A stretch of DNA of 64,000 bases from Malania oleifera (GCF_029873635.1 NC_080417.1:34212214-34276213), one strand, 5' to 3'. Counted from the stretch's first letter, positions 24,340 through 38,479 are shown. Made by a program: numbers and translations. The notes: generated from the sequence alone by a model not told the origin.

Positions 24340-24880
24340 ATGGCGAGCCATTCACGGAAGCAGGGTAAATTTTTTTTTTTTTTTTTTTTCACTCAACCCC
24401 TCAATTTATTATGGAGAGTTGAAAACCATCGGGTTATTATTGAGCGACTCCCCCAACAATCTAACTTTGTGATGCCTCATGCAAACTTTTTTTTAAACAT
24501 AGCAATTCTCAAGTATAAGATTAGTTCAATAATAATTTAAACTAATGAATAACTCATTCATAAATTTAAGTAGAGTTATTTTCTAAAGTGAACTCATTTA
24601 GAGTATACGGATGGAGGAATAATAATAATCTTTCGATAAAAGTGAAACCTCTTTCTCAACAATGGTAGCAATAATAACAACAATAATAATAGCAATAATT
24701 TTGTGTTCACTGTACGAAAATTTTGTCAATAGATGATTTTGTGTTCAAGGTTATGTCTGTAGTTTTTCTTCAATTTTTAGTTAAATAAAAAATATTGATG
24801 ATAATAATAATAATAATAATAATAAAAACATGTCCTGTAACTAATCTTTGACCACTTATTTCAATATATGAATATATATA
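24340..24880. other. AT-rich intergenic DNA with short microsatellites
   Basis: The stretch holds a T-run near 24369, (AAT/ATA)n runs at about 24670-24700 and 24800-24826, and (TA)n at about 24873-24897. No gene is seen. Confidence 0.6.
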
Positions 24881-25861
24881 TATATATATATATATATAAT
24901 ACATAATTAATTCATGGTATTTAATTTTCAACATTAAATATTAAGGTAGATAAATTATAATAATATTATAAAATATGGAAAAATAAAATTTACATACTTG
25001 TGACATAAGGGAATAAAAAAGATAGTCATTTACACTCATTGTCAAGAGAAAACAGTATGAAGTGTGGTCATATTATTAATGAATTTTGTTTTAGTAAGCA
25101 CAAATTATTAATGGAATTATTAATCCATTAATATTATTTGAACAAAAATATGTTGTGAAGTCTTCTAATTGATTTCTTGTTTTAAAAATTACTAATTTTC
25201 CAAAGTTTGAGGGCCGTTTAATTCAAAATAGATGTTTTAAATAAGTATGGTCATTTATAAAATAAAAGTAATGTCGATCTAAAACAAATGAGTATGATAA
25301 AATTAATGCTAGTCTAATCAACATGGAGGAAATAAAAAAAAATCATATTTAAATTTTACACTAAGAATATTATTTTTACACAATCATGTATTTGTTTGGA
25401 GTAAAATTAAAATTTACATGATCGCTTATCTTAGAACAATATCATTTTCTACAATAATGTTGGAGATCTTTTAGACATTTGACTAATATATTAAATAATA
25501 AATTCATTCCTTTATCCCTCTCTACTTTGATGCTAAAACTTTTCTTAATTGGAAATTTAGAGTTTACAAAACTTCAACGACATTAAAGAAGAAGAAAAAA
25601 AAAAACTTGAGTTAAAATTAAGTTGAAAAATCTTTTTTTATATATGCACATGGAAGAAGTCATTAACATAAGAGTGTTCTTTAAATAAGATTTTCATGTT
25701 TTGATCATTGAAGTTCATACCACAATTTTTCAATATTATACCAAATCATCTCTTAAGGTCCATTATAATTTTTTTAAAACATTAGAGAAAAAAAAAAGGG
25801 AAAGGAAAATTCAAAAAAATTCATTTTTTCATATTTAGCTATCAAGGAAAGCAAAAAAGAA

Positions 25862-25892
<31 letters not shown>

Positions 25893-26202
25893 CAAAATCA
25901 ATGAACAATAATTTAATACTACATATCATTATGCTTCGATTATTTTTTAGTTTTAAATTATATTATTTATATTTTTAATAATATTATAACATATGAAAAA
26001 TAAAATATTAAATTGATTAGATTTTTTGAAAAAATTAAAAGGAACTACGAAGTAGACATGCATCGTATGATAGGTCATATAATAAATGAAATTATTGTTG
26101 CCTTCTTATTAGTATTCAAATAAATAAAAAAATGTTCCGAAGTCTTCTAATTAATTTCTTGTTTTAGAACTCACTAATTTTCCAAAGATTGAGGACTTGC
26201 AT
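24880..26202. repeat. Old tandem array, AT-rich unit of about 0.98 kb (left part)
   Basis: The landmark GAAGTCTTCTAATT...ACTAATTTTCCAAAG occurs at about 25157-25205 and again at about 26134-26187, a period of about 982 bp. The sequences around both landmarks are alignable though diverged. A third copy continues at 31128. There are no ORFs. Confidence 0.7.
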
Positions 26203-28022
26203 TGTAAGAACCCGAACCGTGATAAATGGGTTAAATATTTAAGAGAGAGACATTTTGGTAAAAGAGCAGATTTTGTTGACGAAACCAGAATTCGTCGACG
26301 AAGCCTTTGTTCTTCTCATCGACGAAATTCAGAGATTCGTTGACAAGGATAAGCCAAGGAGTCTCGGAAAAACTAGCGATCTCAGATTCGTCGATAAGGC
26401 CATAGATTTGTCGACGAAGTCTGTGAGAAATTCGTCAACGAGAACACCATTTCGTTGACGAATTCCCCCGAGTCAAAGCCTATAAATAGAAATTCATTTA
26501 CTTCCTCACTAAGAAAACTTAGATTTTATCTCTCTCTCTCTCTAAACCTCTCCCTACTCTCTCTCTCTCTCTAGATTTCTTTGCCGATCGTTGATGGAAT
26601 CGGAAATTTAAAGTTACCATGAGGATCGTGGAAGGATTCTCTACAATTTCTACGAATCTTGTTTCGGAGTTTTCGGGTTTTCGGCATAAAATTGAGGTAA
26701 GGCTCGGTTTTTATTTTTGATCAGGTGGTTTTGTAGAGGATGGTTTTGTGAGTATAGTTTGTACTGTGATTTGTAGGTTTTGGAACTCGATTTGCTGTTT
26801 AGGGGCCTTGGAGTTCGGGATTTGGTATACGGGGTTAAGGTAAGGGGAAACTGTGTTATATTGGTTATTTTTGAAATCGGACTTAGTGAAATTGTGGTTC
26901 ACGGTCTTGTGTGTGTTTTGGCTATTCAATTAGGGGGATCTAACGGGGAAAACTATGGGTTTTTCATTGTTACAGTTTTGAAAAAAAAGGAGGCGACGGG
27001 CTGCATCCCTGGTTTTGTTGAAAACCGTGGGTATATGTTGATTTATATAGTGATATTGGGATGGTCGTGCCTTGACTTTGTTTAAATTGTATTTTTTTGC
27101 AAAACCATGATTTAGATTACTAAATAGGTGTGGTTTGTTTGGTTATATGAGCATGTATATGTTGTATCTTTGTGAAATAGGAACGGGGTTCCGAATTGTT
27201 CTAGGTGTGAAAATCCGGCTTTTGCCGAAGAGTGCGCAATACCACTAGATTAATCGGCTTTTGAGCCGAAGGGTGTGCGAACACCAGATCTGCACTGATT
27301 CAACGCTGATGTTATGTTAGGTTACCGGGGGCACCAGCGTTTACCGAAGGGTGTGAAATACCACCAGACAGTCCGGCTTCGAGCCGAAGGGTGTGAAATA
27401 CCACCAGATCATCAGTTTTTACCAAAGGGTGTGAAATACCACCAGATAGTCCAGTTTCGAGCCGAAGGGTGTGACAACACCAGATTGCATTGCTTGGTTT
27501 GTGAAAATATTGGAACTGTTTTGATTGTTTTGACTATTGATTCATGCATGTTAGTGTATCATAATAACACTCAAATGCCACACATCGATATAACTTGTGT
27601 TCTTCCTTACTGAGAGGTGTCTCACCGCTGCTGTACGTACATTTTTTACAGGTCCTTAGGGTAACTGGGACTAGCATCCTAGTGTAGGGAGCGTAGTGGC
27701 CGGTGTACCACGTTTAGCGCTAGGTAAGTGCTAGGACTGTAATTTTGGTGGGTTGCCGTTTTGGGATGTGTTGGGCACCCGTTTGTACATTTTGATAGAG
27801 CGTTATGTCTGCTCTTGTATAGACTCTGGTATGGTACTACATATGTATGTATGATTTTTTCGCTGCGTTTATGATTGTGTTTGGATGTGTTCAGGGTGCC
27901 TGGGAACCCCACAGGGTTGGACTCTCATCCTTTGTACTGTATCTGTGGTGATTTGTATGATACAGGGACAAGTAGGTTACATTTTCACCCCTGGGTCCCA
28001 TTTCGGGGTTCGGGATGTGATA
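26203..28022 (+). mobile_element. 5' LTR of a decayed Ty3/Gypsy element
   Basis: The LTR starts TGTAAGAACCCGAACC at 26203 and ends about GGGATGTGATA at 28022, 2 bp before a decayed PBS (TTGTTATCAGAGC, 28025-28037). U3 carries TCGTCGACGA-type palindromes at about 26275-26462, directly upstream of a TATA box TATAAATAG at 26481. A minisatellite of about 39-bp GCCGAAGGGTGTGAAATACC units lies at about 27215-27485. The family motif GAGAGGTGTCTCACC is at 27612-27626. The terminal CA is mutated. Confidence 0.8.
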
Positions 28023-28345
28023 GCTTGTTATCAGAGCTAACTAGGTTACTAGATCTTGTAGACTTGGTTAGGCTTAGTTATTAGTACATACTAGAGTATA
28101 GGATGTGGATATGGGTAGAGTTGGTTGAGGGTTGTTCGGTTGCTAGACCGAGATTTGTCGACAATATTCTGTATTTTTCCTGGGATGATGATTCCAGTAA
28201 AAGCAGGGTAGATCATTGATGACTTTCGTGTCGGTGTGATAGAACAGACCTAGACCTGGAAGGGAGTAGTTAACACGATTAGTGTAGATCATTGTGTTAA
28301 CTATATGTGTTTAGGAACTCTAATAGATTCCTATTGTGTTGCAGA

Positions 28346-29330
28346 ATGGAGCCCAAGGATAATAACCTCGGAAGTGGCTCCGAGGAGACTACGAGTGATG
28401 AGTCTCCTTTTGTGCCTCGAGGTTTGATGAGGTAGGAATTACGGGAGATTGGACGGAGTGTGAGGAGACGCGAGCGCTCTCCTACTACTGCGGGGTGCAC
28501 CATTGAGAGGTTCACACGCATGCATCCTCCGACGTTCTCTGGAGGACCTGACCCGACGACAGCAGAGGACTGGATGGAGAAGACTGAGAGGATTCTGGAA
28601 GTCTTGCACTGCACGGATAGGTAACGAGTCCTCTATGCTACTTTCCAACTGTCTGGGGAGGCGGGTTGATGGTGGACTATGGTGAGTTTGCTGGAGAAGT
28701 AGAGAGCCGGTCCTGAGGAGATAATGTGGAGCTGATTCAAGGAGGTGTTCTTTGACAAATACTTCCCGACTTCAGTACGTGACGCGAAGGCAGATGAATT
28801 TTCTGCTCTGACGTAGGGGAGTTTGACCGTGCAGGGGTATGCAGCTCGATATGTAGAGCTGTCCCACTTTGCACCATGTATGATCTCAAGCAATTATGAG
28901 AAGATTCAGAGGTTCGAGAAGGGTTTGAGGAAGGATATCCGTAGACTGGTGGGTATGCTTCAGATCCGTGAGTTCTCGGTGTTGGTGGATAAAACCATGG
29001 TGATTGAGACTAGTATTTGAGAGGATGAGGCAGATCAGGAATCAAAGAAGAGGACAGTACCTTCTGGTTCTTAGACATGATCTTGTCAGGGATCGTGGAA
29101 GAAGAGGAGCAAGGGCTCGGGTTATCGTCAGAATATCAAGCGCCAAGATTCTCAGACGAGCCAGATGCATGGACGTTGTGTTAGATGCAACAAATGGCAC
29201 GAGGGTGATTGCCAGTCATTTGGGGGTAACTACTATAACTGTGGCCAGCCAGGTCACATGTTTCATGATTGTCATGCACCGAGGCTTGATGTGCCTGCAT
29301 TCAGTGGGAACCGAGGGAGCAATCAGATAC
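28346..29330 (+). pseudogene. Ty3/Gypsy gag, stop-riddled
   Basis: The frame opens with MEPKDNNLGSGSEE at 28346 and proceeds through FTRMHPPTFSGGPDP (about 28510) and GYAARYVELSHFAP (about 28838), typical of plant Ty3 gag proteins. TAG stops appear at several points, for example about 28434 and 28700. The nucleocapsid knuckle (YYNCGQPGHMFHDC, about 29231-29272) has lost its first cysteine. There are also frameshifts. Confidence 0.85.
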
Positions 29331-29395
29331 CTTAGGGAACTGTTCAGACGAATACAGTTCTGGGTAGAGTATACTCTCTTACTCTAGCAGACGCT

Positions 29396-31125
29396 GAGCA
29401 TGCAGGTAATGTGGTGACAGGTACCTTATTATTGCTTTCGAATAAAGCTTCTGTTTTGTTTGATTCGGGTGCAACCCATTCCTTTGTATCTGTAAATTTT
29501 GTGGGACGGTGTAGGGTTGAGACCCAAGACATGAATGAGGTGTTATCTGTTACTACGCCATCTGGGAGTGAATCTTTCTGTAGGAAGATGTTGGTAGACT
29601 GCCCAGTGGAAATTCAGGAGAAGCTGCTACCGGCGAATCTTATGGTATACGACATGTCGAGGTTCGATATCATTTTGGGGATGGATTGGTTGTTCTCTAG
29701 TTATGCTGTGATCGACTGTCGTAGGAAGGTAGTAGTTTTCAGACCTCTTGGAGAGCAGGAGTACGAATTCGTGGGATCATGTGTGTGTTCAGCGCCACAG
29801 ATTTTGTTGACACTTCAAGCGAAGAGGTTACTCTTTGACGGATGTCAGGGGTTCCTAGCTTATATAAAGGAACCTCCACGGGATGAGTTGAGGCTCAAGG
29901 ATATTCAGGTAGTCAGCGAATTCCTGGATGTATTTTCGGATGATTTACCCGGCTTACCTCCTGATCGTGAGGTGGAGTTTGAGATAGAGTTGCTGCTTGG
30001 TAAGGTACCGATCTCTAAAGCTCCGTACCGGATGGGTCTAATAGAACTTCGAGAGTTGAAGGAGCAGTTACAGGAATTTCTGGATAGGGGTTTCATTCGA
30101 CCTAGTGTTTTGCCCTAGGGAGCTCCAGTACTGTTTGTGAAGAAGAAGGACTGGTCGATGCGGACGTGCATTGATTATAGTGAGATTAACAAGGTAACTG
30201 TGAAAAATCGCTATCCTTTACCTCGTATAGATGATCTTTTTGACCAGTTGCAGAGGACACGGGTCTTTTCGAAGATCAACTTGCGGTTAGGGTATCATCA
30301 GGTGAGGGTTAAAGTGAAGGATGTAGCAAAGACTGCTTTCCGAACCAGATATGGCCACTGTGAGTTTTTGGTCATGCCTTTTGGGTTGACAAATGTTTTG
30401 GTGGTGTTCATGGATCTGATGAACAGGGTTTTCCATGAGTACCTAGATCGATTCGTGGTGGTATTCATTGATGACATTCTGGTATACTCGAGGAGTACGG
30501 AAGAGCATGTGGAACATTTGAGGTTAGTGTTACAGATTCTGCGGGAGAAGAAGTTGTATGCAGTGTGAATTCTGGTTAAGTCAGATTCCATTCTTAGGCC
30601 ATGTGGTTACTGGGGATGGTATATCAGTTGATCCTAGCAAGATTGAAGTTGTAGTCGACTGGGTGAGGCCAAAGAATGTGTAGGAGGTTCGAAGTTTTCT
30701 GGGACTAGCAGGTTACTATCGTCGGTTCATAGAGGGTTTCTCTAAACTATTTGGACCTCTGACACGATTGACCAAGAAAGGAGTCTAGTTTGAGTGGACC
30801 AGTGATTGCGAGCAATGTTTTCAGGAGTTGAAGCACCGGCTGGTTACTGCTCCAGTATTAACCATTCCTTCGGGGGATGGTGGGTTTGTGATTTATAGCG
30901 ACGCGTCTCTGAAGGGTTTGAGATGTTTGCTTATGCAGCAGGGTAAGGTAGTGGCGTATGCTTCTTGGCAATTGAAAAAATATAAGAAGAATTACCCTAC
31001 GCATGATTTGGAGTTGGCTGCTGTTGTATATGCACTGAAGATCTGACGACACTGGTGTGCAATGTGAGATTTTCACTGATCATAAAAGCTTTAAGTATTT
31101 CTTCACACATAAGGAGTTGAACATG
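29396..31125 (+). pseudogene. Ty3/Gypsy protease-RT-RNase H, truncated
   Basis: Protease shows LFDSGATHSFVS (about 29457-29492) and FDIILGMDWL. Reverse transcriptase shows [37 protein letters not shown] and the catalytic FIDDILVYS (about 30463-30490). RNase H begins with [11 protein letters not shown] (about 30886). Stops lie at 30116-30118 and 30566-30568, a frameshift follows the latter, and the segment 30570-30830 is poorly readable. The element ends abruptly at about 31125 within RNase H; integrase and the 3' LTR are missing. The sequence type suggests a Del/Tekay-like chromovirus (inference). Confidence 0.9.
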
Positions 31126-31127
31126 AG

Positions 31128-31818
31128 ATCTTTTTTATATATGCACATGGAAGAAGTCATTAACATAAGAGTGTTCTTTAAATAAGATTTTCATGTTTTG
31201 ATCATTGAAGTTCATACCACAAATTTTCAATATTATACCAAATCATCTCTTAAGGTCCATTATAACTTTTTAAAAACATTAGAGAAAAAAAAAGGGAAAG
31301 GAAAATTAAAAAAAAAAGTCACCTTTTCATATTTAGCTATCAAGGAAAGCAAAAAAGAAAATAAAATATATACAAAATCACTTATATGCTTCGATTATTT
31401 TTTAGTTTTTAATTATATTATTTATATTTTTAATAATATTATAACATATGAAAAATAAAATATTAAATTGATTAGATTTTTTGAAAAAATTAAAAGGAAC
31501 TATGAAGTAGACATGCATCGTACGATAGGTCATATAATTAATGAAATTATTGTTGCCTTCTTATTAGTATTTGAATAAAAAAAATGTTTCGAAGTCTTCT
31601 AATTAATTTCTTATTTTAGAACTCACTAATTTTCCAAAGGTTGAGGACTTGCATTGTACTCTAACTTTATTCAAAATAGATATTTTATGTGTGTATTATC
31701 ATTTATATTATGATAATACAATCTCATATTTGTTTGAAGTAAAATTAATAATTTGCTTAATCATTTATTTTAAATAATATCATTTTGTACAATAATGTCT
31801 AATATTTCTCTAGATATT
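31128..31818. repeat. Tandem-array unit, continued
   Basis: Starting with ATCTTTTTTATATATGCACA the sequence closely repeats 25630-26202, including GAGGACTTGCATTGTA at 31643-31658. It then runs on into sequence alignable with about 25215-25490. It therefore holds an uninterrupted version of the site where the LTR at 26203 is inserted. Confidence 0.85.
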
Positions 31819-31823
31819 TTATT
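31819..31823. repeat. Left TSD (TTATT) of solo LTR
   Basis: TTATT immediately precedes TGTAGAGATTCGG and is repeated at 36248-36252, right after ...GGCCGTCACA. Confidence 0.75.
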
Positions 31824-34631
31824 TGTAGAGATTCGGAAAAGTAATAACAATGAAAATAATAAAGGAAAAGGAAAAAAAAAATAAAAAGAAAGAAAAGAAG
31901 AAGGAAGGGAATTTGAAAGGGCAACACAGTAGAGACTCATCAACAAGAATCCTGTGCTCGTTGACGAGGAGATCCCAAGAGCCAGGAAATCTCATATTCT
32001 CATCGACGAGTGTCCTTCTTTGACTCGTTGACAAATCTTCTGATCTTGTCAACGAGTACACGTGGACTAGCAGCCTATAAATAGGCTTTAAGTCATTTTT
32101 ACCATGGAAAATCACTCTCTCTTCACTCTCTCTCTAGGGCTTCGGCCTCCATTCTCTCTCTCTTCAATTTTGGCCTAGTTTCAGCTTGATTCGATGATCA
32201 AACATTACCACGAGGTTCTAGGGACGATTCTCTACAAGTTAATCGAAGCGAATTCGTGATTTGGGGTTCCTGTGCACCACTCCAAAACTAGGGTGAGTAA
32301 GATATTTTAATGTTTAATCAGTTATTGGGAGTGTGTGGGCTTATGAAATGTTAAATGATAAATATTCTGAGGTTGAACTTATTGAGTTAGGATATTTGGA
32401 TATAGGATTTGTGTGAGTGCCATAGGCACAGTTTTGGAATCCTTGCTAGCATAGCTCCAGGAAACAGGTAAGGGGAATAGGTTAGGGATTTTCTTGAATT
32501 ATATATATATATATATGCTTTTATGAATATCTATGTATGGGGGAGATGATATTTTTAGCAAAAATTCATATTTTTCTGGGTGGATATAATATTATAATTT
32601 ACCAGACAAAATTTGTGTGGCATGAGGATGTTTTAGGGGTTGAGTAAATATGACGTTTTTACTAGTTATGATATGGGATTTATACTGAAATTGGGAATGA
32701 GATTTTTATACTGACATGTGTTTTAATAGATCATTGAATTATACTGAGCTTGAGAATAATAGTTTTATACTGAGATGTGTTTCACTGGTTGCTGACTTGT
32801 ACTGGAATTGAAAATGATAATTTTTATACAAGACATGATTTACTAGGCTACTTACTGATTTATGAAAAAAATGAGATTTTGATACAGTTGTTGTGAAAAT
32901 TGCAATATAGCATTGGCAGGAAATGAGGGGTTCGTTATATTGTATGTTTATGATTTTTATGGAAACCACAATATAACGTTGGCAAGAAATGAGGAGTTCG
33001 TTATATTGTTGGTTGAATATAGCAATGGTAGGATATGAGGAATTCTTTATATTCATCGTTATATATATACAAATATAACGTTGGCAGGATATGAGGAGTT
33101 TGTTATATCGATATTATATAACACTGTGTAAATGACAATATATATGAATTAAGAACCCTAGTGGACGATTGATGTGAAGAGTACGGTACCGTAGCTACAG
33201 TATTAAAGGAGTGAGTGCAATCACACTGACCTGGGATGGTAGTGTAGGTGTTGACAGTCAATTGGGCTCGTGTAACGCCCGATACATCATGGGGCCTAGG
33301 ATGCTACTTTAGTGATATTTGTGTACATAAAACCATATTCATTATATAAATGCAGCGGAAGTAAATGATACATTCTCTAAAACACATTACTAGAGTTCTA
33401 AACTACTAAGATACATAACTTTCTCCTAATATCCATATTACAGACCATAATATAATACAAAAACCATCTTAACCCTTACAATCCTATTACACATCCAGGG
33501 ACTTAAAACATACTTAATTACATTAGAGTTCTTACAAACACTCACAAAAACTGACACTAGCTATCACCGCGCCCTAAAGCTTGCTAAACTCGATCTCGAG
33601 GTGGTCCTAAAAAATGATTTGTATATTGGGGTGAGATACTTCTCAATAAGGCAGATTAAGTTAATATTGGTGCGTGACCAACATGAGTTTCAGTGTATAC
33701 AAAAAATATCCCATACTCTATTTAACCAAAAATAGCATTTATACATTATACTCACCCTGCACAATTGAAAATACCCTTTTTCATTTCCACAGTATAAACT
33801 CATTCAGTAAATAATAACACCACTTAGATAAATTGACATATATGCGTAAAAGACACTCCTTGGGAGTAATGACATACTTAACCCCCATGATGGGTTGTGC
33901 GGCTCAAAGGTTGAACTTAGCCCTAGGGGATCAACCTAAACAAAGTCAAAGTATCCATCTGCTAATACCCCTACAAGAATTTGCAACTCAGTTGCAGGTT
34001 CGATTGTCTTACTACTTCCTGGTCTGGACACCAGGGAAGGTATCACCTCTACGCATGCTAATCGGATGAAGCCACCCTACACCTCTCAATCCGGTGTGAG
34101 CGCACATGGTCAAATAATAATTCCCTCTCAACAGTACCGTGCTCACAATACAACTGGTCTTCATGATTCTTATACCATATCATACAATTTAAATAGTAAA
34201 ATTGTAGCATAAATTTCATTCTGTATAAAATCTGTCATTTCAAAAAACCCCGCCCTGACCGTCAAATAAACCCGGCTCTCAACTATCATATACAACCCAG
34301 CCCTTGGCCATTAAATAAAACCTAGCTCATAGCCATTAAATACAATCTAGTATTTCACAAAGGCAGTTCCAGTATTTTCACAAATAATTTAGTATTTCAC
34401 AACCATACCTAAATTCAGTTATACCATAACCCATACCGATTTTTCACCTACCACACAATTTCAATATTTTGAATATAACCATTTAAACAATCAAGAAAAC
34501 AAAGTTTGAAGTTCATAAGATAAAACCCAGTTTTCCACCATTCGTTTTTTCCAAAATACCATATCATAAATCCTAAATTTATAAAGTCCACTTTGAATGA
34601 TCGGTTTTCGAAATAACCCTTGAAATCGTAA

Positions 34632-34733
<102 letters not shown>

Positions 34734-35136
34734 TAGTTTAATCGGTTCAACTTTAATAAAAACCCGACTTAACTTAATCCCTTTACCTGTTTATAGAGAG
34801 AGTTCCTACGATGTTCCTAAAGCCCAAACCACGGCGACACAGGCTCCAAAACCTTGAAAAGACATTTCCCCAATTCAAACAACTACACCATAAAATAATA
34901 ATCATTAAGCATCCCCAGACCCATACACTCCATTTAATCAGTTAAATGCTAGACAAATAGCCCATTTCTACCCTTACCTCAACTTTGGAATGATGCTTGG
35001 AAAACCCCAAAACACGATTCCGTTTTGGTAAACATGTAGAGAATTTCCCCCAGATCCTCATGGTGACTTTCGATTGTCGATTCAGGCGACAAACGGTGAG
35101 AAATCGCAGAGAGAAGGGGTGGGGTGCGCGGGTTTA

Positions 35137-35152
35137 GAGAGAGAGGGAGAGA

Positions 35153-35212
<60 letters not shown>
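35137..35212. repeat. (GA)n microsatellite in the nested LTR leader
   Basis: This near-pure GA run lies just downstream of the TATA box on the minus strand, where it reads (TC)n. The other LTRs of the family also have CT-rich runs at this place (26530-26575, 32110-32165). Confidence 0.9.
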
Positions 35213-35216
<4 letters not shown>

Positions 35217-36247
35217 ATTTCTTAATCAAGAAGTAATTTAAAACCTATTTATAGGTCGTTGACTCGGCTGACTTCGTTGACGAAATGGAGCATTCGTCGA
35301 CGAGTTGCAGAAGAACATTCGTCGATGAAAGAGGGGTTCGTCGACACACTTTAAGCCTAAAATTTCCCGTCATTCGAGATTTCTTCGTCGACAATGCCTG
35401 AACTTTGTCGACGAGTCATGGAAGGGAACTCGTTGACAAAAATAGGGGATTTGTCGATGAGTCTTGCTGCTTTGCCCTTTTTAAATTTTCCTTTCTTCTT
35501 TTCTTATTTATTTCTTTTATTTTTCAGGTTCAAGTTTCTATAGCCTGCGTAGAGTTGTTGATTGCCCTGGGTCTAGACCAATTGTGGTAGGCCAATCGTA
35601 CTACATACATTTATGGAAGTTTGACTTAACTTAGTGGTGGCCAACCTCGGTTAAGTCCAGCCTTCAGGCTGCACAACCTTGTTGTGGGGGGAAGCATGAC
35701 GTTAGCTAGTGATACACTACGGGGTAGGTTCTTACTGGAGTATGTGTTATTTGTTTACATCAAGTACAGTTTAAACATCTTCTTAGTTGAATTATTGATT
35801 AAATAAATGTGTTTATTAAATTATAACTCATGTTGCCACACACTTATAATAACCTATCCCGTCTTACTGAGAGGTGTCTCACCCCATATATTTTAAACAT
35901 TTCAGGAAATCCAGGACGTCAGGCGGACCAAGCTATGAGATAGAAGAGGAGTAGATTATTGTTAGTCAGGGTATGTTTTTATTTTAGGACTAGGTATATG
36001 CTTGTGTAGGCTTGGGGGATTTGATGATTCTCAGGGGTTGGTATGTATATTTTTGGGAGACTGTAGTACTCTGGTATTGTACTTAAAGTTTGGTTATGTT
36101 ATGTTTTCCGCTGCATAAATAAAATATGAATGTGAACAGGTGTATCCTCGATACCCTACCTTGGGTCCGGGTGGATTTTGTTAATTATTATGATGGTATC
36201 AGAGGTATTTGTTTGAATGTGTATATATATATAAACAGGCCGTCACA

Positions 36248-36640
36248 TTATTAATTTTTTAATATAATGATTTCGTACATTTACCCTACTTTATTTCATT
36301 ACTTAAGTTTGAGCCTACAAAATTTCAATCACAACATCAAAGGGAAGAGGAAAGAAAAATAAATATATGCAAAATCAATGAAGAACAATTTGATTCTACA
36401 CATGGATAACATTTAATTTTAAAATTTTTTTAGTTATATTATATATATTTTTTAATTTTTAATGATATTTAATACAGAGAAGAGTATAATTGAAAAATAG
36501 TTTCCTTCTTATTTTCCTTTTATTTTATTTTTCTAGAATAATCCTTATTTCAAATGGACATGTAAGGATTTGGGTTAAAGAGTAGTCATTTGTAAATTGT
36601 TGAGGCCAATGATATTTTTGTGAATTACTATATTAGTTCT
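36248..36640. repeat. Tandem-array unit, right remainder
   Basis: After the TTATT duplication the sequence continues as array-like DNA. AAATATATGCAAAATCAATGAA (from about 36360) resembles the (TA)n/CAAAATCAATGAACAATAA block at about 25865-25910. No ORF is seen. Confidence 0.5.
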
Positions 36641-38230
36641 GGTCATATTTTTTTTTTAATTACATAGAAACTCCAGCCACCAACAAGCCATTCGGACTCC
36701 CTGGTACGGCACCAAATCTACGGATCAGCGTCCTCGGTCCTAGGTCTCGTTGATTATGATGAAGTCTAGAATATAGACATGGTTTCCGTACATTAGTTGG
36801 AAGTTCGGCCAACCTGACCCCCAGAACACATTTCCATTATCATCCACGCTCCCCGCTGGCTCATAGAGAACTCTCACCATTCACGATACCCGTTGGTTCA
36901 CAGAACGAACTCTCACCATCCACTGTCCCCACTAGCTCACAGAGGAAATTCTCACTATCCACAGGTACCGATGGTTCCGTAAGTGTACCTAAAATTAAAC
37001 CCATAATACTTCTTCTTACGTGCTGATGTCTTTTCATCGCACCATACCCGTAGGGGGATGATTGGTCATATTAATAATACTAGAAATGTGAACGGAGTGA
37101 ATTTGGATTGAACTTGAATATGCTAGCTGAGAATTATTCGCCCCACTGCTACTCCAAATTTGTCTGCTTCCTTGCATTCTTAACCCGCCAAATTAGGAAT
37201 TTGCCTAACAATTCCAATTCGTTTGCCAGCTACAATAAGGACAAACAAAATTTTAGAAAAATATATCTTTATGTTATTAAAATTAAATGACTTATCTTAT
37301 TTTGAAATAATTATAGAAAACATAATCTTTTAGTAGAGTAATTTAAAATAGAATAAAAATAATACATTTAAATAATGGAATGAAAAAATTACACTTATAC
37401 AAACTCATTATGTTTTCAAGATGGGGTGGATTTGTAGGAAGAAAATATATTTTTTGTACTTATTGTCCTGAACGTATCTTGAATTACAAAATTCATCTTG
37501 ATTATTGCTCCTAATCAGTTTAGAAAGCAACAAATTTGGCCTTACAAGTGAATCAAGGTGGGGGTATTCAGTTATGAACGAAAATCCATTTACATTTATA
37601 AGTAATGTATTAAAACTTGATATACATTGTTGACCCACAACCTTTCTTTACTTGCATTTATTCTGTGGTATTTAAAAATTTATTGTATACTTATCTCTTC
37701 ACGTATTATCAGCCTCCAAGTGCGGAGAGTATTAAAAGATAAAGTGGTAGTCTATCATATTGTATGTGAAGCATATATACATACATATATGTAGAAGATA
37801 GTCCTTTGCACTCTTTGCCAAGGAGAAACTTGTTGTCCTTAGAAAATGATGTATGCAAATTTACTTGTCAAATTATTAGGTCAAAGTATTTAATCATATC
37901 ATATTTTAGATAATTAATTAAAATTTTAAATTTAAGTCAATTTTTAACTCTTAATTATTGGATAATTACAAAAAAGCTTAATTTAATTAATTATTTGTTA
38001 AAATTTTCCTAAACAACCATTTTGAGTTAAAATTTATTCAAAAATTAATTATTCAATTCATTATTCAAAATAGGAGGCCTAACTAATAATTTCTCCTGCG
38101 ACGCATCGAATGTAGGGAGGCCAAAAGTCTTAAATTGAAGTAGGTTCACATGAATGGTCATGGAGTCTTGCATTAATTCCCTGTACTCATCAGTCATCAC
38201 ATCAGACTGTAATCAAAATGAACCAAGCAA
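36641..38230. other. Intergenic DNA with a short GC-richer minisatellite
   Basis: At 36845-36975 there are about 3.3 diverged copies of a 37-39-bp unit (CACGCTCCCCGCTGGCTCA...CTCTCACCAT). The rest is AT-rich without recognisable genes and leads into the mannanase promoter. Confidence 0.6.
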
Positions 38231-38422
38231 GCCTTGGAGCGAGTAAGTGCTCAGGATAACGAATGCTCTCTCTTTCACTTTCACTTTCACTTTTACTTTC
38301 ACGATTGCTGTGTGTCCCACACGCAGATTTTGTCACTTCTATCCTTTGGTGCCATTGCCAATCGCTCTCTGCAGTTGTGAAAGGACAAATCTCGTTTCCA
38401 CACTTCTGTGCTTAGCTAGGCA

Positions 38423-38479
<57 letters not shown>

